This document shows positions 7,362 through 16,167 of a DNA stretch of 64,000 bases, in pieces. Source of the DNA: Psychrobacillus glaciei (lineage in GTDB: Bacteria; Bacillota; Bacilli; Bacillales_A; Planococcaceae); assembly GCF_008973485.1 (NCBI RefSeq), contig NZ_CP031223.1, forward strand, positions 2,108,001-2,172,000. The letters run 5' to 3'. Each line of letters begins with the position of its first letter. The first letter of the stretch is position 1. The notes under the pieces were generated by a model. It saw only the letters and a program-made list of their open reading frames with translations, had not been told where the DNA came from and ran no database searches. The position numbers were made by a program, and so were the translations under genes.

Positions 7362-9115
7362 TACTCTTCACCACCCTTTTCAACTAATGTCTCTAGTTGC
7401 TGCAATTGATACATTTCAAAATATACTCCTTTTACTTCCATTAATTGTTCGTGAGACCCTTTTTCAATGATGGTCCCTTCACTCATGACAATAATTTGGT
7501 GGGCATGTTGAATCGCACTGAGACGATGAGATGTAATGATTGTTGTTTCATCCGTCCGTTTTGCTTTCAATGCTTCTAAAATAGCTTCTTCCGTGCGTGC
7601 ATCCACTGCTGATAAAGAATCATCCAAAATAAGTAATTCAGGCTCCATCATTAATGCACGTGCAATCGAAATACGTTGCTTTTGTCCACCTGAAAGAGAT
7701 ACCCCTCGTTCCCCTACTATCGTGTCATAGCCTTCTGTAAACTGTAATATGTCTTCATGAATGTAAGCTAGTTTTGCTGCTTCGTGTACTTGCTCTGTTG
7801 TCGCATCTGCATTTGCGAAAGCAATATTGCCTGCAACAGTCGTTGAAAACAAGAAGTGATCTTGTGGTACATAGCCAATTGCTTCTCGTAATCGTCGCTT
7901 TTTATAATCATCGATAGCATGATCTCCGTAGATGATTTGCCCTGTATGCCCTTCAAATTCTCTCATTAATAGTTTTAAAATTGCCGTCTTTCCTGCTCCA
8001 GTTTTGCCGACTATCCCTAATGTTTCTCCTCGTTTTAACGTGAAGTGTACATTATGCATAGCTACTCGATCATCGCCAGGGAATTTAAACTCTTCTATAT
8101 GAAACTGTAAGTCCCCTTCTGGCTTTTGGTCTAATGCACCTTCTTTGTCGTCAATTTCCACTTTTTCTTCTAATAAATTATTAATACGGTCATATGAAGC
8201 ACGACCACGCTCCACAATATTAAATAACCAACCAAAGGCAAGCATTGGCCAAACAAGAAGACCTAAATATGACGTAAATGCAAATAAATCACCAATGGAC
8301 ATATCGCCAGCGAGGATAAATCGAGTTCCAAACACAATGGATAAGAAGAAACACATACCGACAATGAGTGATATGGTCGGATCGAATAACGAATCTACTT
8401 TTGCAACATGAATATTTTTATCCACGACTTCTTGTGATAACTGAACAAAATCCTCAGTGTCTTCTTTTTCCTGTCCGAATGTTTTAATAACCTTTACACC
8501 AGAAATACTTTCTTGTGCCTTGTCATTTAAATCAGAAAAAGCTTCTTGGGCATAACGAAAACGCTGATGTAATAACTTTCCGTAATAACTCGTCAATATC
8601 GCCATCAAAGGAAGCGGGATAAGTGCAATTAACGTAAGCTTCCAGTTAATCGTTATTGCCATGGCTGCTATAACAAACCCACCAGTAGTAATGGAATCTA
8701 CAAGTGTTAGAACACCAGCACCTGCAGTTTGTTGAACGGCGGACAAATCATTCGTTGCGTGAGCCATTAAATCTCCCACACGTTTTTTCTGATAAAACGA
8801 AGGAGACATTTTCGTAAAATGATGAAATAATTTCTCTCTAAGCTGTCTAGCTAAGAAGATAGAAGAACCGAATATCATAATACGCCAATAATAGCGGAGA
8901 ATGTACATCCCAATAGCAGCAAGTGCTAAAATTCCAAGCCATTTGACTAGAAATGCTTTACCCAATGTTCCTTCGCTTATTTCGTCCACAATAAGACCAA
9001 TTATTTTTGGTGGAAGCAGCTGGAGAAATGCAACAAACATAAGCATGAGAATCCCAATTAAATACTGCTTTTTCCTTTCTTTAAAAAACCATCCCAAATC
9101 TAAAAATACTTTCAC
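7361..9115 (-). CDS. ABC exporter half-transporter, BmrC/YheI-like (degenerate site)
   Basis: A 584-residue transmembrane/ATPase fusion, first gene of the two-gene exporter operon. Motifs are Walker A VGKTGAGKTA, signature VSLSGGQKQR and Walker B LLILDDSLSAVD. The residue after the Walker B aspartate is Asp, not the usual catalytic Glu, as in BmrC-type partners of heterodimeric exporters, so one composite ATP site should be degenerate. The start is GTG with GGGGGAAA upstream. Overall sequence and length (BmrC is 585 residues) fit BmrC/YheI. It should form a heterodimer with the downstream gene product, with drugs or amphiphiles as plausible substrates. Confidence 0.88.
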   Translation of the reverse strand: MKVFLDLGWFFKERKKQYLIGILMLMFVAFLQLLPPKIIGLIVDEISEGTLGKAFLVKWLGILALAAIGMYILRYYWRIMIFGSSIFLARQLREKLFHHFTKMSPSFYQKKRVGDLMAHATNDLSAVQQTAGAGVLTLVDSITTGGFVIAAMAITINWKLTLIALIPLPLMAILTSYYGKLLHQRFRYAQEAFSDLNDKAQESISGVKVIKTFGQEKEDTEDFVQLSQEVVDKNIHVAKVDSLFDPTISLIVGMCFFLSIVFGTRFILAGDMSIGDLFAFTSYLGLLVWPMLAFGWLFNIVERGRASYDRINNLLEEKVEIDDKEGALDQKPEGDLQFHIEEFKFPGDDRVAMHNVHFTLKRGETLGIVGKTGAGKTAILKLLMREFEGHTGQIIYGDHAIDDYKKRRLREAIGYVPQDHFLFSTTVAGNIAFANADATTEQVHEAAKLAYIHEDILQFTEGYDTIVGERGVSLSGGQKQRISIARALMMEPELLILDDSLSAVDARTEEAILEALKAKRTDETTIITSHRLSAIQHAHQIIVMSEGTIIEKGSHEQLMEVKGVYFEMYQLQQLETLVEKGGEE

Positions 9116-9230
9116 TTTATTTCCCCCAACTTTATATATTAAGACTTTACTAGTTTAGCAAATGTTCGAACATTGGGAAAGATAAGAAAACGAAATTATT
9201 CGGATTTTGAAATACTTTTTATGTAACGGG

Positions 9231-9560
9231 GTTATCTGCGCATAACCTGTGGCTATAACCACCTAAAAAGACATCTTTAGCCCCAAATCTGAGTTATCCG
9301 CACCTACACCAAGACCTAAATTGTCGCTATAAGCACCAAAAGTGAGGCTATCCACCCCTAAACAGATGGCATAAACCCCTACAAATTGCATTCACCCCTA
9401 AACCGGCTCTATATGCCCCTAAAGCGAGATTATCCATCCCTAAACGGATGGTATAAGCCCCTACCTATTCTCTAAACCCATAAATCCGTGCTATATGCTC
9501 CTAAAGCGAGGCTATCCGCCCCTATACAAATGGTATAAACCCCTAAATTGGATTTATCTA
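9231..9560. repeat. degenerate tandem repeat array, 19-22-bp units
   Basis: About sixteen imperfect units fill the gap between the ABC operon and serC. Most are 20-21 bp; reading from CTAT, the core is CTATANGCCCCTAAA followed by a variable tail that often ends in GG. Clear units start near 9253, 9326, 9347, 9408, 9429, 9450, 9490, 9511 and 9532. The first part of each unit (CTAT then CCCCTAAA) is kept and the tail varies. No ribosome site or long open frame uses it. The rest of the gap (9116-9230 and 9561-9695) shows nothing else. Confidence 0.8.
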
Positions 9561-9695
9561 AACCTATATAGTGATATCAGACATAGAAAGTGCTTATCCT
9601 TTACAACGTCTTAAGGCATTTCTGTTATTTTTACATTGTTAGTTTAGTAACGTTAACAATTTATTCACTTTTTTAAAAAAATTTCGCTAGTTTCA

Positions 9696-9723
9696 TTGTC
9701 TAGCAAGTAAAAGCGTATATAAT
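9696..9723 (+). promoter_or_regulatory. probable sigma-A promoter of serC
   Basis: TTGTCT at 9696-9701 and TATAAT at 9718-9723, separated by 16 bases, give a fair -35 and a perfect -10. The gene starts about 36 bases downstream. Confidence 0.6.
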
Positions 9724-9759
9724 AAATAAAAATGAATCAATTCGACTGGAGTGTTTATT

Positions 9760-10857
9760 TTGGATCAATCAAATCAACGGACTTTTAATTTTAATGCAGG
9801 TCCTTCCGCTCTACCTCTAGAAGTTCTAGAGAAAGCTCAAAAGGAACTTGTTAATTTCCGTGGGACAGGTATGTCTATTATGGAGATGAGTCACCGTAGT
9901 GCTCCATTTGAAGATATACATAATGGAGCAATCTCTCGATTGAGAAAGCTATACTCTATTCCAGATAATTATGAAGTGCTTTTTCTTCAAGGTGGAGCTA
10001 GCCTTCAATTTTCGATGATACCTATGAACTTCTTAAAAATTGGCCAACAAGCGGGATACATAATGACGGGTTCTTGGTCAGAGAAAGCATTAGAAGAAGC
10101 TAAACTATTTGGGGAACCATATGAAGTAGCAAGTACAAAATCGAATAGTTACCGAAACATTCCTACACTAGAAGAGCTTCAGTTTCATTTAGACGACGCA
10201 TATGTTCATGTAACATCGAATAATACGATTTACGGTACGCAGTGGTCTGTTTTTCCTGACACTGGTGAGATTCCATTAATCGCAGATATGTCGAGTGATA
10301 TTATGTCGAAGCCAATTGATATAAGTAAATTTGGCATGATTTATGCTGGTGCGCAGAAAAACCTTGGACCTTCGGGTGTGACCGTTGTGATTGTTCGCAA
10401 AGACTTACTTGTAAAAGCAAATGAGGAAATTCCGACTATTTTAAAATACAGTACACATGTAGATGGTAATTCCTTATATAACACACCACCTACATTTGGT
10501 ATTTATATGCTAGGTGAAGTACTCAACTGGGTAGAAGAAAAAGGTGGACTAGAGGTAATTGCTAAAAACAATGAGGTTAAAGCGAAAGTAATTTATGATG
10601 CAATTGATAATAGCAACGGTTTTTACACTGGGCATGCAACATTAGAAAGCCGTTCACTTATGAACATCACCTTCCGAGTTGCTGATGAATCATTAGAAAA
10701 ACTGTTTTTATCCGAAGCAAAAGAAGTTGGTTTTGTCGGTTTAAATGGACATCGCTCTGTAGGTGGTTGCCGAGCTTCTACGTATAACGCAGTCCCATTA
10801 GAAGCTTGCCAAGCACTTAGTGACTTCATGGTTCAATTTCAGAACAAGCATAATTAA
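9760..10857 (+). CDS. serC: phosphoserine aminotransferase SerC
   Basis: A 365-residue PLP enzyme of the class-V aminotransferase fold that converts 3-phosphohydroxypyruvate and glutamate to O-phosphoserine and 2-oxoglutarate, in serine biosynthesis. The N-terminal FNFNAGPSALP, the GTGMSIMEMSHRS block and the PLP lysine in YAGAQKNLGPSG (Lys200) are diagnostic, and the ending carries the conserved GHRSVGGCRASTYNA. TTG at 9760 is preferred because GGAGTG lies six bases upstream; an in-frame GTG at 9751 overlaps that ribosome site. Length matches the family (about 360). The gene is monocistronic with its own promoter and terminator; serA is not adjacent. Confidence 0.95.
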   Translation: MDQSNQRTFNFNAGPSALPLEVLEKAQKELVNFRGTGMSIMEMSHRSAPFEDIHNGAISRLRKLYSIPDNYEVLFLQGGASLQFSMIPMNFLKIGQQAGYIMTGSWSEKALEEAKLFGEPYEVASTKSNSYRNIPTLEELQFHLDDAYVHVTSNNTIYGTQWSVFPDTGEIPLIADMSSDIMSKPIDISKFGMIYAGAQKNLGPSGVTVVIVRKDLLVKANEEIPTILKYSTHVDGNSLYNTPPTFGIYMLGEVLNWVEEKGGLEVIAKNNEVKAKVIYDAIDNSNGFYTGHATLESRSLMNITFRVADESLEKLFLSEAKEVGFVGLNGHRSVGGCRASTYNAVPLEACQALSDFMVQFQNKHN

Positions 10858-10861
10858 TGTA

Positions 10862-10906
10862 AAAAAGGCTTACCATTCATAGTGCTTGAATGACAGGCCT
10901 TTTTTA
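10862..10906 (+). terminator. serC terminator
   Basis: A stem-loop starting AAAAAAGGCT and ending AGGCCTTTTTTAG, with an inner ATTCA/TGAAT pairing, begins five bases after the serC stop and finishes in a T tract. Confidence 0.75.
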
Positions 10907-10919
10907 GTTTATATGTCTA

Positions 10920-11114
10920 TTAAAATGAATATATCCCATTCTTGTCTACACATTTTTTACATATACATTGCTTTACTATTGTTTCGAATGGAACCAATTC
11001 TAACAATGTATTAGGAAATCTAACCTCATTCATACACCAACAGCTTCCTTGCTCAACTGTCTCCATCTTACTATTATTTTCTTCACCGCAAATAGGACAA
11101 TATTTATTAGACAT
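10920..11114 (-). CDS. small cysteine-rich (CWC-type) zinc-ribbon protein
   Basis: A 64-residue protein with paired cysteines: CPICGEENN near the start, a central SCWCMN and CICKKC near the end. The CPxCG...CWC...CxxC layout is the cysteine-rich CWC pattern seen in small bacterial proteins that probably bind zinc. The ATG at 11114 has AAAGGAG eight bases upstream; an upstream ATG at 11135 would place that site inside the gene. Function unknown. It lies just downstream of the broken ynfA-like gene on the same strand. Confidence 0.7.
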   Translation of the reverse strand: MSNKYCPICGEENNSKMETVEQGSCWCMNEVRFPNTLLELVPFETIVKQCICKKCVDKNGIYSF

Positions 11115-11149
11115 AACAAAACGCTCCTTTACCATCCATTGTTATGTTG

Positions 11150-11476
11150 TTAATGCCTTGGTGCCATCAACATCACACAGACACCCACCAAACATATAGC
11201 AGCACCTATCCAGTCATATACATCCGGTGTTTTTTTATCTACGCCCCACCCTCATAATACAGATAGAACGATAAAAACCCCTCCATATGCTGCATAAACT
11301 CTACCGAACGATGGGAATGACTGAAATGTAGCGATGCCTCCATATAGTGCCAAAGCCATCCCTCCAAAAACCCCCCAATAAACCGGCTTATTTTCCCTTA
11401 ACCATAACCAAATGAGATAACTACCACCAATTTCAGCAAGCCCAGCGAAAATAAATAATATAATTGCATAAAACAT
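11150..11476 (-). pseudogene. YnfA/UPF0060 family membrane protein, broken by an in-frame TGA
   Basis: The frame codes for a typical 108-residue UPF0060 four-helix membrane protein: it opens [20 protein letters not shown] and continues [17 protein letters not shown], then meets TGA at 11252-11254. The same frame continues without gap as [20 protein letters not shown] and ends PRH at TAA 11150-11152. Relatives usually have tryptophan where the TGA lies, so a single TGG-to-TGA change explains the break. The start is ATG 11476. YnfA-like proteins resemble small multidrug-resistance transporters, but function is unproven. A sequencing error cannot be excluded. Confidence 0.8.
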
Positions 11477-11526
11477 TTCCCTATCACTTCCTTGAACACT
11501 TATTAATTCTAATTTTTCATAATCTC

Positions 11527-12021
11527 TCACCGAGAATAAAGTACCTTAGAAACTATGAAATAAGCGATAAAACCTACTATTGGAAGAGAAGCAATGGCAA
11601 AGACTGCATAAGATAACGGATTATTCAAAGCATATGGAACTAAAGAAAAACTAGCCATTAAAATAAAACTAAAAACAAACATGATAGAAAATGCTGCTTT
11701 TGCTGATTTACCTGTTATTTCAGATTCCCTTTCATCATCATGAATCATTTCAGGAATGACTATTTCTTTCATTATTATTCTACCATTATTACGTTTTTTT
11801 GATTGATAGTGTGTGTACCATGAGTTTAAAGTAGCAAAAAATAGAGCAACTACATTGTACAATCCGGTATTAACCTCATTTTCCATATAATATTCAAAGC
11901 TTATTTCACGTTTTAAAAACATATCAGAGAGCTGCGCATTTTTAACAAGAACGAATGCAAAGATTGCAAAAGAAATAATTAGAAGTATTCGTAAAACAAT
12001 TGTTATAAGTAAATTTTTCAT
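11527..12021 (-). CDS. four-helix membrane protein of unknown function
   Basis: A 164-residue protein with predicted membrane helices near residues 5-25, 55-70, 110-130 and 138-158, and a charged cytoplasmic loop ([27 protein letters not shown]). No family recognised with certainty. The layout and the small XRE regulator just upstream on the same strand resemble the common Firmicute pairing of a DUF-type membrane protein with an XRE regulator of about 68 residues. ATG 12021 was chosen because AGGTGG lies seven bases upstream; an in-frame TTG directly precedes it. Confidence 0.65.
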   Translation of the reverse strand: MKNLLITIVLRILLIISFAIFAFVLVKNAQLSDMFLKREISFEYYMENEVNTGLYNVVALFFATLNSWYTHYQSKKRNNGRIIMKEIVIPEMIHDDERESEITGKSAKAAFSIMFVFSFILMASFSLVPYALNNPLSYAVFAIASLPIVGFIAYFIVSKVLYSR

Positions 12022-12201
12022 CAATTCCCACCTCGTATTTTCTATCTAGCATGTAATTTTCTAAATGTAACTAAATATATGAGAAGAACCAAAACTGGTA
12101 TCGAAGGGGTTGGAAATTTTGCACCATTTTAACAAAGTCATAAACTATTATAGCGAGAGGTATGTAAAGTTACTGCCTCAAAGTAACAGTAATATACATC
12201 C

Positions 12202-12408
12202 TCATTTTGGGTCTTCCTTCTTATAAAAAATCTGTTCAATAGGCTCCCCAAACACTTCTGCGATATTCATTGCTAGTAGCAATGAAGGTATGTAATTTCC
12301 TTTTTCCAATGAAACAATTGTTTGCCTTGTTACGCCTGTTTTCTCTGCAAGATCCCCTTGCGTCAAATTAAATCTTGCTCTTAATTCTTTCACACGATTT
12401 TTTAGCAA
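12202..12408 (-). CDS. XRE family transcriptional regulator (short type)
   Basis: A 68-residue single-domain regulator consisting almost wholly of a Cro/C1-type helix-turn-helix: VKELRARFNLTQGDLAEKTG then VTRQTIVSLEKGNYIPSLLLA and ending IEQIFY. The length and sequence are those of the short YvaO/YozG-like class of about 67 residues. The start is taken as TTG 12408 (sequence M-LKNRVKELR), as GGAGGG lies six bases upstream; a longer frame back to 12456 would put that site inside the gene. Followed by a membrane-protein gene on the same strand, a frequent pairing in which the regulator controls the operon. Confidence 0.8.
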   Translation of the reverse strand: MLKNRVKELRARFNLTQGDLAEKTGVTRQTIVSLEKGNYIPSLLLAMNIAEVFGEPIEQIFYKKEDPK

Positions 12409-12694
12409 ACTGCTCCCTCCAAACATTCTATTTTTATTGTATAGTTTACTGGTCATTTTGTATAGTTTCCTTTACTTTATGATTAGTTCACTTTACTTGG
12501 AATTGTAAAAAAAGGATCTATTTCAGAAAATCAACAATCAAACTTGGAAACATTTAGTGAAATACGCGCTACTTTGTTACAATAAATATAAAAAGTGTTA
12601 GAGTTCAAATCATTAACAAATGGTTGAAAACCTTCTCTCTCACAGCAAATAATGGTTTAACAGAATACATCTTTGAAAGAGAGCGAGGAGTTGT

Positions 12695-13225
12695 ATGTTT
12701 GAAACAATAGATTATTTACAATTCGGAAATAAAAATCAAAAGCGTGCTTTTTTAGCAATTGAAAATTTGGGAATCATTCATTCCTTATCTGAATACCATC
12801 CCATTCTTTGTGGTACTTTACCTATAGGAATTGATATTTTAGGTTCCGACCTAGATATTATTATGAATGTTGTAGAGTTCACTTCTTTTGAGAAAAAGGT
12901 TACTGCGTTCTTTGGAAATCACCATGATTTCAAGCTTAAAAAAACTTCAATCAGAAATGTACCAGTAATTAAAGCCAATTTTACGTTTGAGGGGTTCGAA
13001 TTTGAAATATTTGGTCAACCACAACCAGTAAAAGAACAATATGCATACATCCATATGATAATTGAAAATACAATACTCAATCATAATCCTTGTCTCAAAG
13101 ATGAAGTAATTAAATTAAAAGAACAAGGTCTTAAAACGGAGCCTGCTTTTTGCAAACTTCTGGGGTTAGAAGGTGATCCGTATGAATCACTTTTAGAATT
13201 CGGTAAAAGTAAACAAATCATTTGA
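12695..13225 (+). CDS. DUF4269 domain protein (nucleotidyltransferase-like)
   Basis: A 176-residue protein matching DUF4269. The core GTLPIGIDILGSDLDI resembles the G-S-x9-D-x-D signature of minimal nucleotidyltransferases (here G-[TS] then DLD), followed by a long beta-rich region with FEFEIFGQPQPV and a helical C-terminus ending in KLLGLEGDPYESLL. The family is common in Bacillaceae and of unknown substrate. ATG 12695 has GAGCGAGGAG upstream. It stands alone. Confidence 0.8.
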   Translation: MFETIDYLQFGNKNQKRAFLAIENLGIIHSLSEYHPILCGTLPIGIDILGSDLDIIMNVVEFTSFEKKVTAFFGNHHDFKLKKTSIRNVPVIKANFTFEGFEFEIFGQPQPVKEQYAYIHMIIENTILNHNPCLKDEVIKLKEQGLKTEPAFCKLLGLEGDPYESLLEFGKSKQII

Positions 13226-13386
13226 TCTCTTTATTAAATAAACAACTATATTATTTGCATACAGGAAATGGATAAGATTTGACGTATCATATTAAGTGAA
13301 TAAGAACCAATAAAACTTGCTTCTATCATTAGCTACTTGTATATTCAAAATAAATGAATACCAATACATGTTAAAGAGTGATGTAA

Positions 13387-13833
13387 TTGCCTTCTAAAAA
13401 TGAATATATCAAACTGGGTTACCGTAATATGAGGATAGTTTATATGTTTGCTGTTGTTATTACCATTTTACTAGGTCTATCCTCCAGAAAATACAGCCAA
13501 TCTCTTCTTCCATTTGTTGCTCAGAATGCTGGGGATGTTATGTGGGCTATGATGGTCTATTTCGGGTTTCGTTTCCTTCTAGTACGTAAAAGCTTGCTGA
13601 CAGCAATCTGGCTTAGTTTCTCTTTCAGTTTTGGCATTGAAATCAGTCAGCTGTATCAAGCAGAATGGATTAATCAAATTCGTAATACTTTGCTCGGAGC
13701 TTTGATTTTAGGTATAGGATTTCTTGAAGTGGACCTGATTCGATATGCTGTAGGAATTATGTTTGCTACTGTTTTGGACAAGATGCTGCCTGTATTAATT
13801 CATCAAAGATATATCAAAAGAATAGCTGAATAA
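13387..13833 (+). CDS. DUF2809 family membrane protein
   Basis: A 148-residue protein with about five membrane helices, matching DUF2809: the conserved GLSSRKYSQ...LPFVAQNAGDVMWAMMVYFGFRFL and FSFGIEISQLYQ blocks are easily seen. Function unknown; relatives occur in many Firmicutes. The start is uncertain: TTG 13387 has only a weak GAGTGA upstream, and ATG codons further in would give a protein closer to the usual length of about 130. A long palindromic terminator follows at 13890. Confidence 0.75.
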   Translation: MPSKNEYIKLGYRNMRIVYMFAVVITILLGLSSRKYSQSLLPFVAQNAGDVMWAMMVYFGFRFLLVRKSLLTAIWLSFSFSFGIEISQLYQAEWINQIRNTLLGALILGIGFLEVDLIRYAVGIMFATVLDKMLPVLIHQRYIKRIAE

Positions 13834-13889
13834 AAGTAAATTCTGCTAACGGGTTTTCTTATTGAAAAATTCTTCAGTGGTAGGAAATG

Positions 13890-13945
13890 ATTATATTAAA
13901 AAGACTGACTAGTGCCTCAACACTAGTCAGTCTTTTTAATATAAT
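13890..13945. terminator. 25-bp perfect inverted repeat, bidirectional terminator
   Basis: Two perfectly complementary 25-base arms (13890-13914 and 13921-13945) enclose a 6-base loop CCTCAA. Each arm has TTAAAAAG next to GACTGACTAGTG, so both strands end in a T-rich tract. It sits between the plus-strand DUF2809 gene and the minus-strand small gene at 14057. It is longer than needed for a terminator. Confidence 0.8.
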
Positions 13946-14056
13946 GTTTCGCTCGAAACTCGATCAGCATCTACGAAGTAAATCATCCTATCCATCGTGA
14001 CAGGGACGGGTAATTTTTTTTAGTTGTATATGACAAGGTTTATATCATCTAAATTT

Positions 14057-14245
14057 TTAGTAATTAGATTCTTTGTTGTTTTTTCTCCATACTATTGCGG
14101 ATAGTAGTAATACTATACCTAAGAAAAGCCCTATAATTTGGTCTATCAAAAGTTCACCTGTTCTAAAATATCGAAGAGTAAAAGTCCCACCAAATATTAG
14201 GATTACAATTTTCGCCAATGGAATTAGTTTCGAGTTAATTTTCAT
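14057..14245 (-). CDS. small membrane protein of unknown function
   Basis: A 62-residue hydrophobic protein, MKINSKLIPLAKIVILIFGG..., with two predicted helices (about residues 10-25 and 33-52) and a basic tail RKNNKES. No family recognised. ATG 14245 has a weak GTAGG site; an in-frame GTG at 14269 gives an 8-residue extension. It is convergent with the DUF2809 gene, separated by the long palindrome. The hydrophobic pattern suggests a real gene, but the evidence is modest. Confidence 0.5.
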   Translation of the reverse strand: MKINSKLIPLAKIVILIFGGTFTLRYFRTGELLIDQIIGLFLGIVLLLSAIVWRKNNKESNY

Positions 14246-14496
14246 TCTTTTATACCTACCGTTGTTCACTATATAATCCCACTAGTTTTACCATCGTTTC
14301 TAATACTCATTATTAGGAATTTTACCATACCAGATTATTCATATGTACTAATTCGTCCAATCATTTAATTGTAGAATAACCTCTTTGATAAAAAATACCT
14401 TATCTGAATAAGAGCTTTTATTTGGTCATTTACGTAGGTGCGGCATCATATATCAGATTATGTAACGAATGCCTTCTAACGAGAGGAGTTTATGAA

Positions 14497-15687
14497 ATGG
14501 AAAACCCGAAACAGGATTATAGTATGTACGAAAATGTGCCCCAGCCTATCCGAAATGACGGTACTGGAGGGTATGATACCGGTCCAAGGGATATTTTGCG
14601 GGATTTTGAAAACCCTGACTTACTCGTTCCACCGAAAACGGATGCTGGCTTGCTCCCTAATCTAAAATTTTCATTCTCGGACACTTCCATGAAATTAAAT
14701 CTAGGAGGATGGTCAAGGGAAATCACCGTTAGGGAGCTCCCCGTAGCTACTACACTTGCAGGTGTAAATATGAGCTTGACACCTGGTGGAGTTCGGGAAT
14801 TACATTGGCATCAGCAAGCGGAATGGGCCTATATGATATTAGGTAGAGCGCGTATCTCGTCAATCGACTCAGAAGGACGGAATTTCATTGCAGATGTTGG
14901 TCCAGGTGACCTGTGGTACTTTCCACCTGGTCTTCCACATTCCATTCAAGGGTTAGAACACTGCGAATTTCTGCTTGTCTTTGACGACGGGACTTTTTCG
15001 GATCTGAACACCTTATCCATTTCCGATTGGTTTGCTCACACTCCAAAGGATGTACTATCTGCCAATTTTGGCGTACCCATTAGTGTCTTTGACCACATTC
15101 CTTCTGGGCAGGTCTATATCTATCAAGACAATGTGCCTGGTCCGCTTGAAAGTCAGAAAGTCGATTCCCCTTATGGAAATATACCCCAAAGCTTCATACA
15201 TCAGCTGCTTGCACAAAAACCAATTAAGACACCTGGGGGCAGCGTACGAATCGTAGACTCTTCTAATTTTCCTATATCTAAAAATATCGCAGCTGCACTT
15301 GTTGAGATTGAACCTGGCGCAATGAGAGAATTACATTGGCATCCGAATAATGATGAGTGGCAATATTATCTCTCAGGACAGGGACGTATGACGGTATTTG
15401 CTGGAAATGGCAGAGCCCGTACATTTGATTATAGAGCTGGTGATGTCGGTTATGTACCATTTGCTAGTGGGCACTATATTCAGAATACTGGGGATCAAAC
15501 GTTATGGTTTTTGGAAATGTTCAAGAGCGATCGCTTTGTCGATGTGTCATTAAATCAATGGATGGCGCTTACCCCTAGCGATCTGGTTAGAGACAATTTG
15601 CATGTTGGAGCAGAATTAATGGATGATCTCCGCAAAGTGAAATATCCGGTCGTCAAATATCCTGGGTTTTCCTACTACCCCAAATAA
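14497..15687 (+). CDS. oxdC: bicupin oxalate decarboxylase-like protein
   Basis: A 396-residue protein with two cupin domains in the OxdC/OxdD family (oxalate to formate and CO2, Mn-dependent). Both metal sites are complete: His103, His105, Glu109, His148 in the N-terminal cupin ([18 protein letters not shown]) and His280, His282, Glu287, His326 in the C-terminal one; the second-site Glu340 (FLEMF) is also kept. The flexible lid, SENST in B. subtilis OxdC with the general-acid Glu162, reads SDLNT here (168-172), so the key Glu is Asp or displaced. Start ATG 14497 has GAGAGGAG nine bases upstream. No signal peptide; monocistronic. Decarboxylase activity is probable but not certain given the lid. 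Confidence 0.85.
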   Translation: MENPKQDYSMYENVPQPIRNDGTGGYDTGPRDILRDFENPDLLVPPKTDAGLLPNLKFSFSDTSMKLNLGGWSREITVRELPVATTLAGVNMSLTPGGVRELHWHQQAEWAYMILGRARISSIDSEGRNFIADVGPGDLWYFPPGLPHSIQGLEHCEFLLVFDDGTFSDLNTLSISDWFAHTPKDVLSANFGVPISVFDHIPSGQVYIYQDNVPGPLESQKVDSPYGNIPQSFIHQLLAQKPIKTPGGSVRIVDSSNFPISKNIAAALVEIEPGAMRELHWHPNNDEWQYYLSGQGRMTVFAGNGRARTFDYRAGDVGYVPFASGHYIQNTGDQTLWFLEMFKSDRFVDVSLNQWMALTPSDLVRDNLHVGAELMDDLRKVKYPVVKYPGFSYYPK

Positions 15688-15740
15688 GATTTGAACAGGC
15701 ATTAGTCACTAATAAGGGGTCATTAATATTCTCGGAAACA

Positions 15741-15784
15741 GCTAGAAACTAGACTTGTTTTTAGCAACAAGTCTAGTTTCTAGC
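15741..15784. terminator. 19-bp stem-loop between oxdC and the convergent gene
   Basis: Perfect 19-base arms (15741-15759 and 15766-15784) around a 6-base loop TTTAGC. The stop codon of the convergent minus-strand gene (15773-15775) lies in the right arm. T tracts are short on both sides, so termination strength is uncertain. Confidence 0.65.
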
Positions 15785-16069
15785 TTTCCAAAGGTGTGGA
15801 GTCTTTTTTACAAACAGAAGAATAAAGAAGTTTATCCAAGTTATTACTGGAATCGAAAAAATCAACATTAATAAACCAGAATAACCAAAGCCAAACATTC
15901 TTGCTTCTTCATTTAAGCTATATAAAAAACAAGTTGCTGTAATTATAACAAAAACATTTATAAAAAAAGCCAATAACATCGCCAACCGCTTGTTGTTTCT
16001 GCTTTTCAGTATCTGCACAGATGCAACCGTCGAAACTAAAAAAGAAAATAACAGAATAAAGTAATTCAA
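15773..16069 (-). CDS. small membrane protein of unknown function
   Basis: About 98 residues with three predicted helices (FILLFSFLVSTVASV; LLAFFINVFVIITATCFLY; LLMLIFSIPVITWINFFILL) and a basic C-terminus. No family recognised. The start is taken as TTG 16069, seven bases after GGTGG; the open frame extends to 16117 but has no ribosome site there. It converges on oxdC. Confidence 0.5.
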   Translation of the reverse strand: MNYFILLFSFLVSTVASVQILKSRNNKRLAMLLAFFINVFVIITATCFLYSLNEEARMFGFGYSGLLMLIFSIPVITWINFFILLFVKKTPHLWKARN

Positions 16070-16167
16070 CTCAACACCACCATTAACTTTAAAATAATTA
16101 AATGATTTACGATACAAGTATGAAAAGTAATAAAACGAACAATAATTCCAATAATAACATTCTATAT

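Noticed and set aside
9231-9560. CRISPR array
   Set aside because: Units are only about 20 bp in total with no separate repeat and spacer of usual length, and no cas genes occur in the window. The same applies to the 21-bp arrays at 29.4, 40.1 and 44.8 kb.
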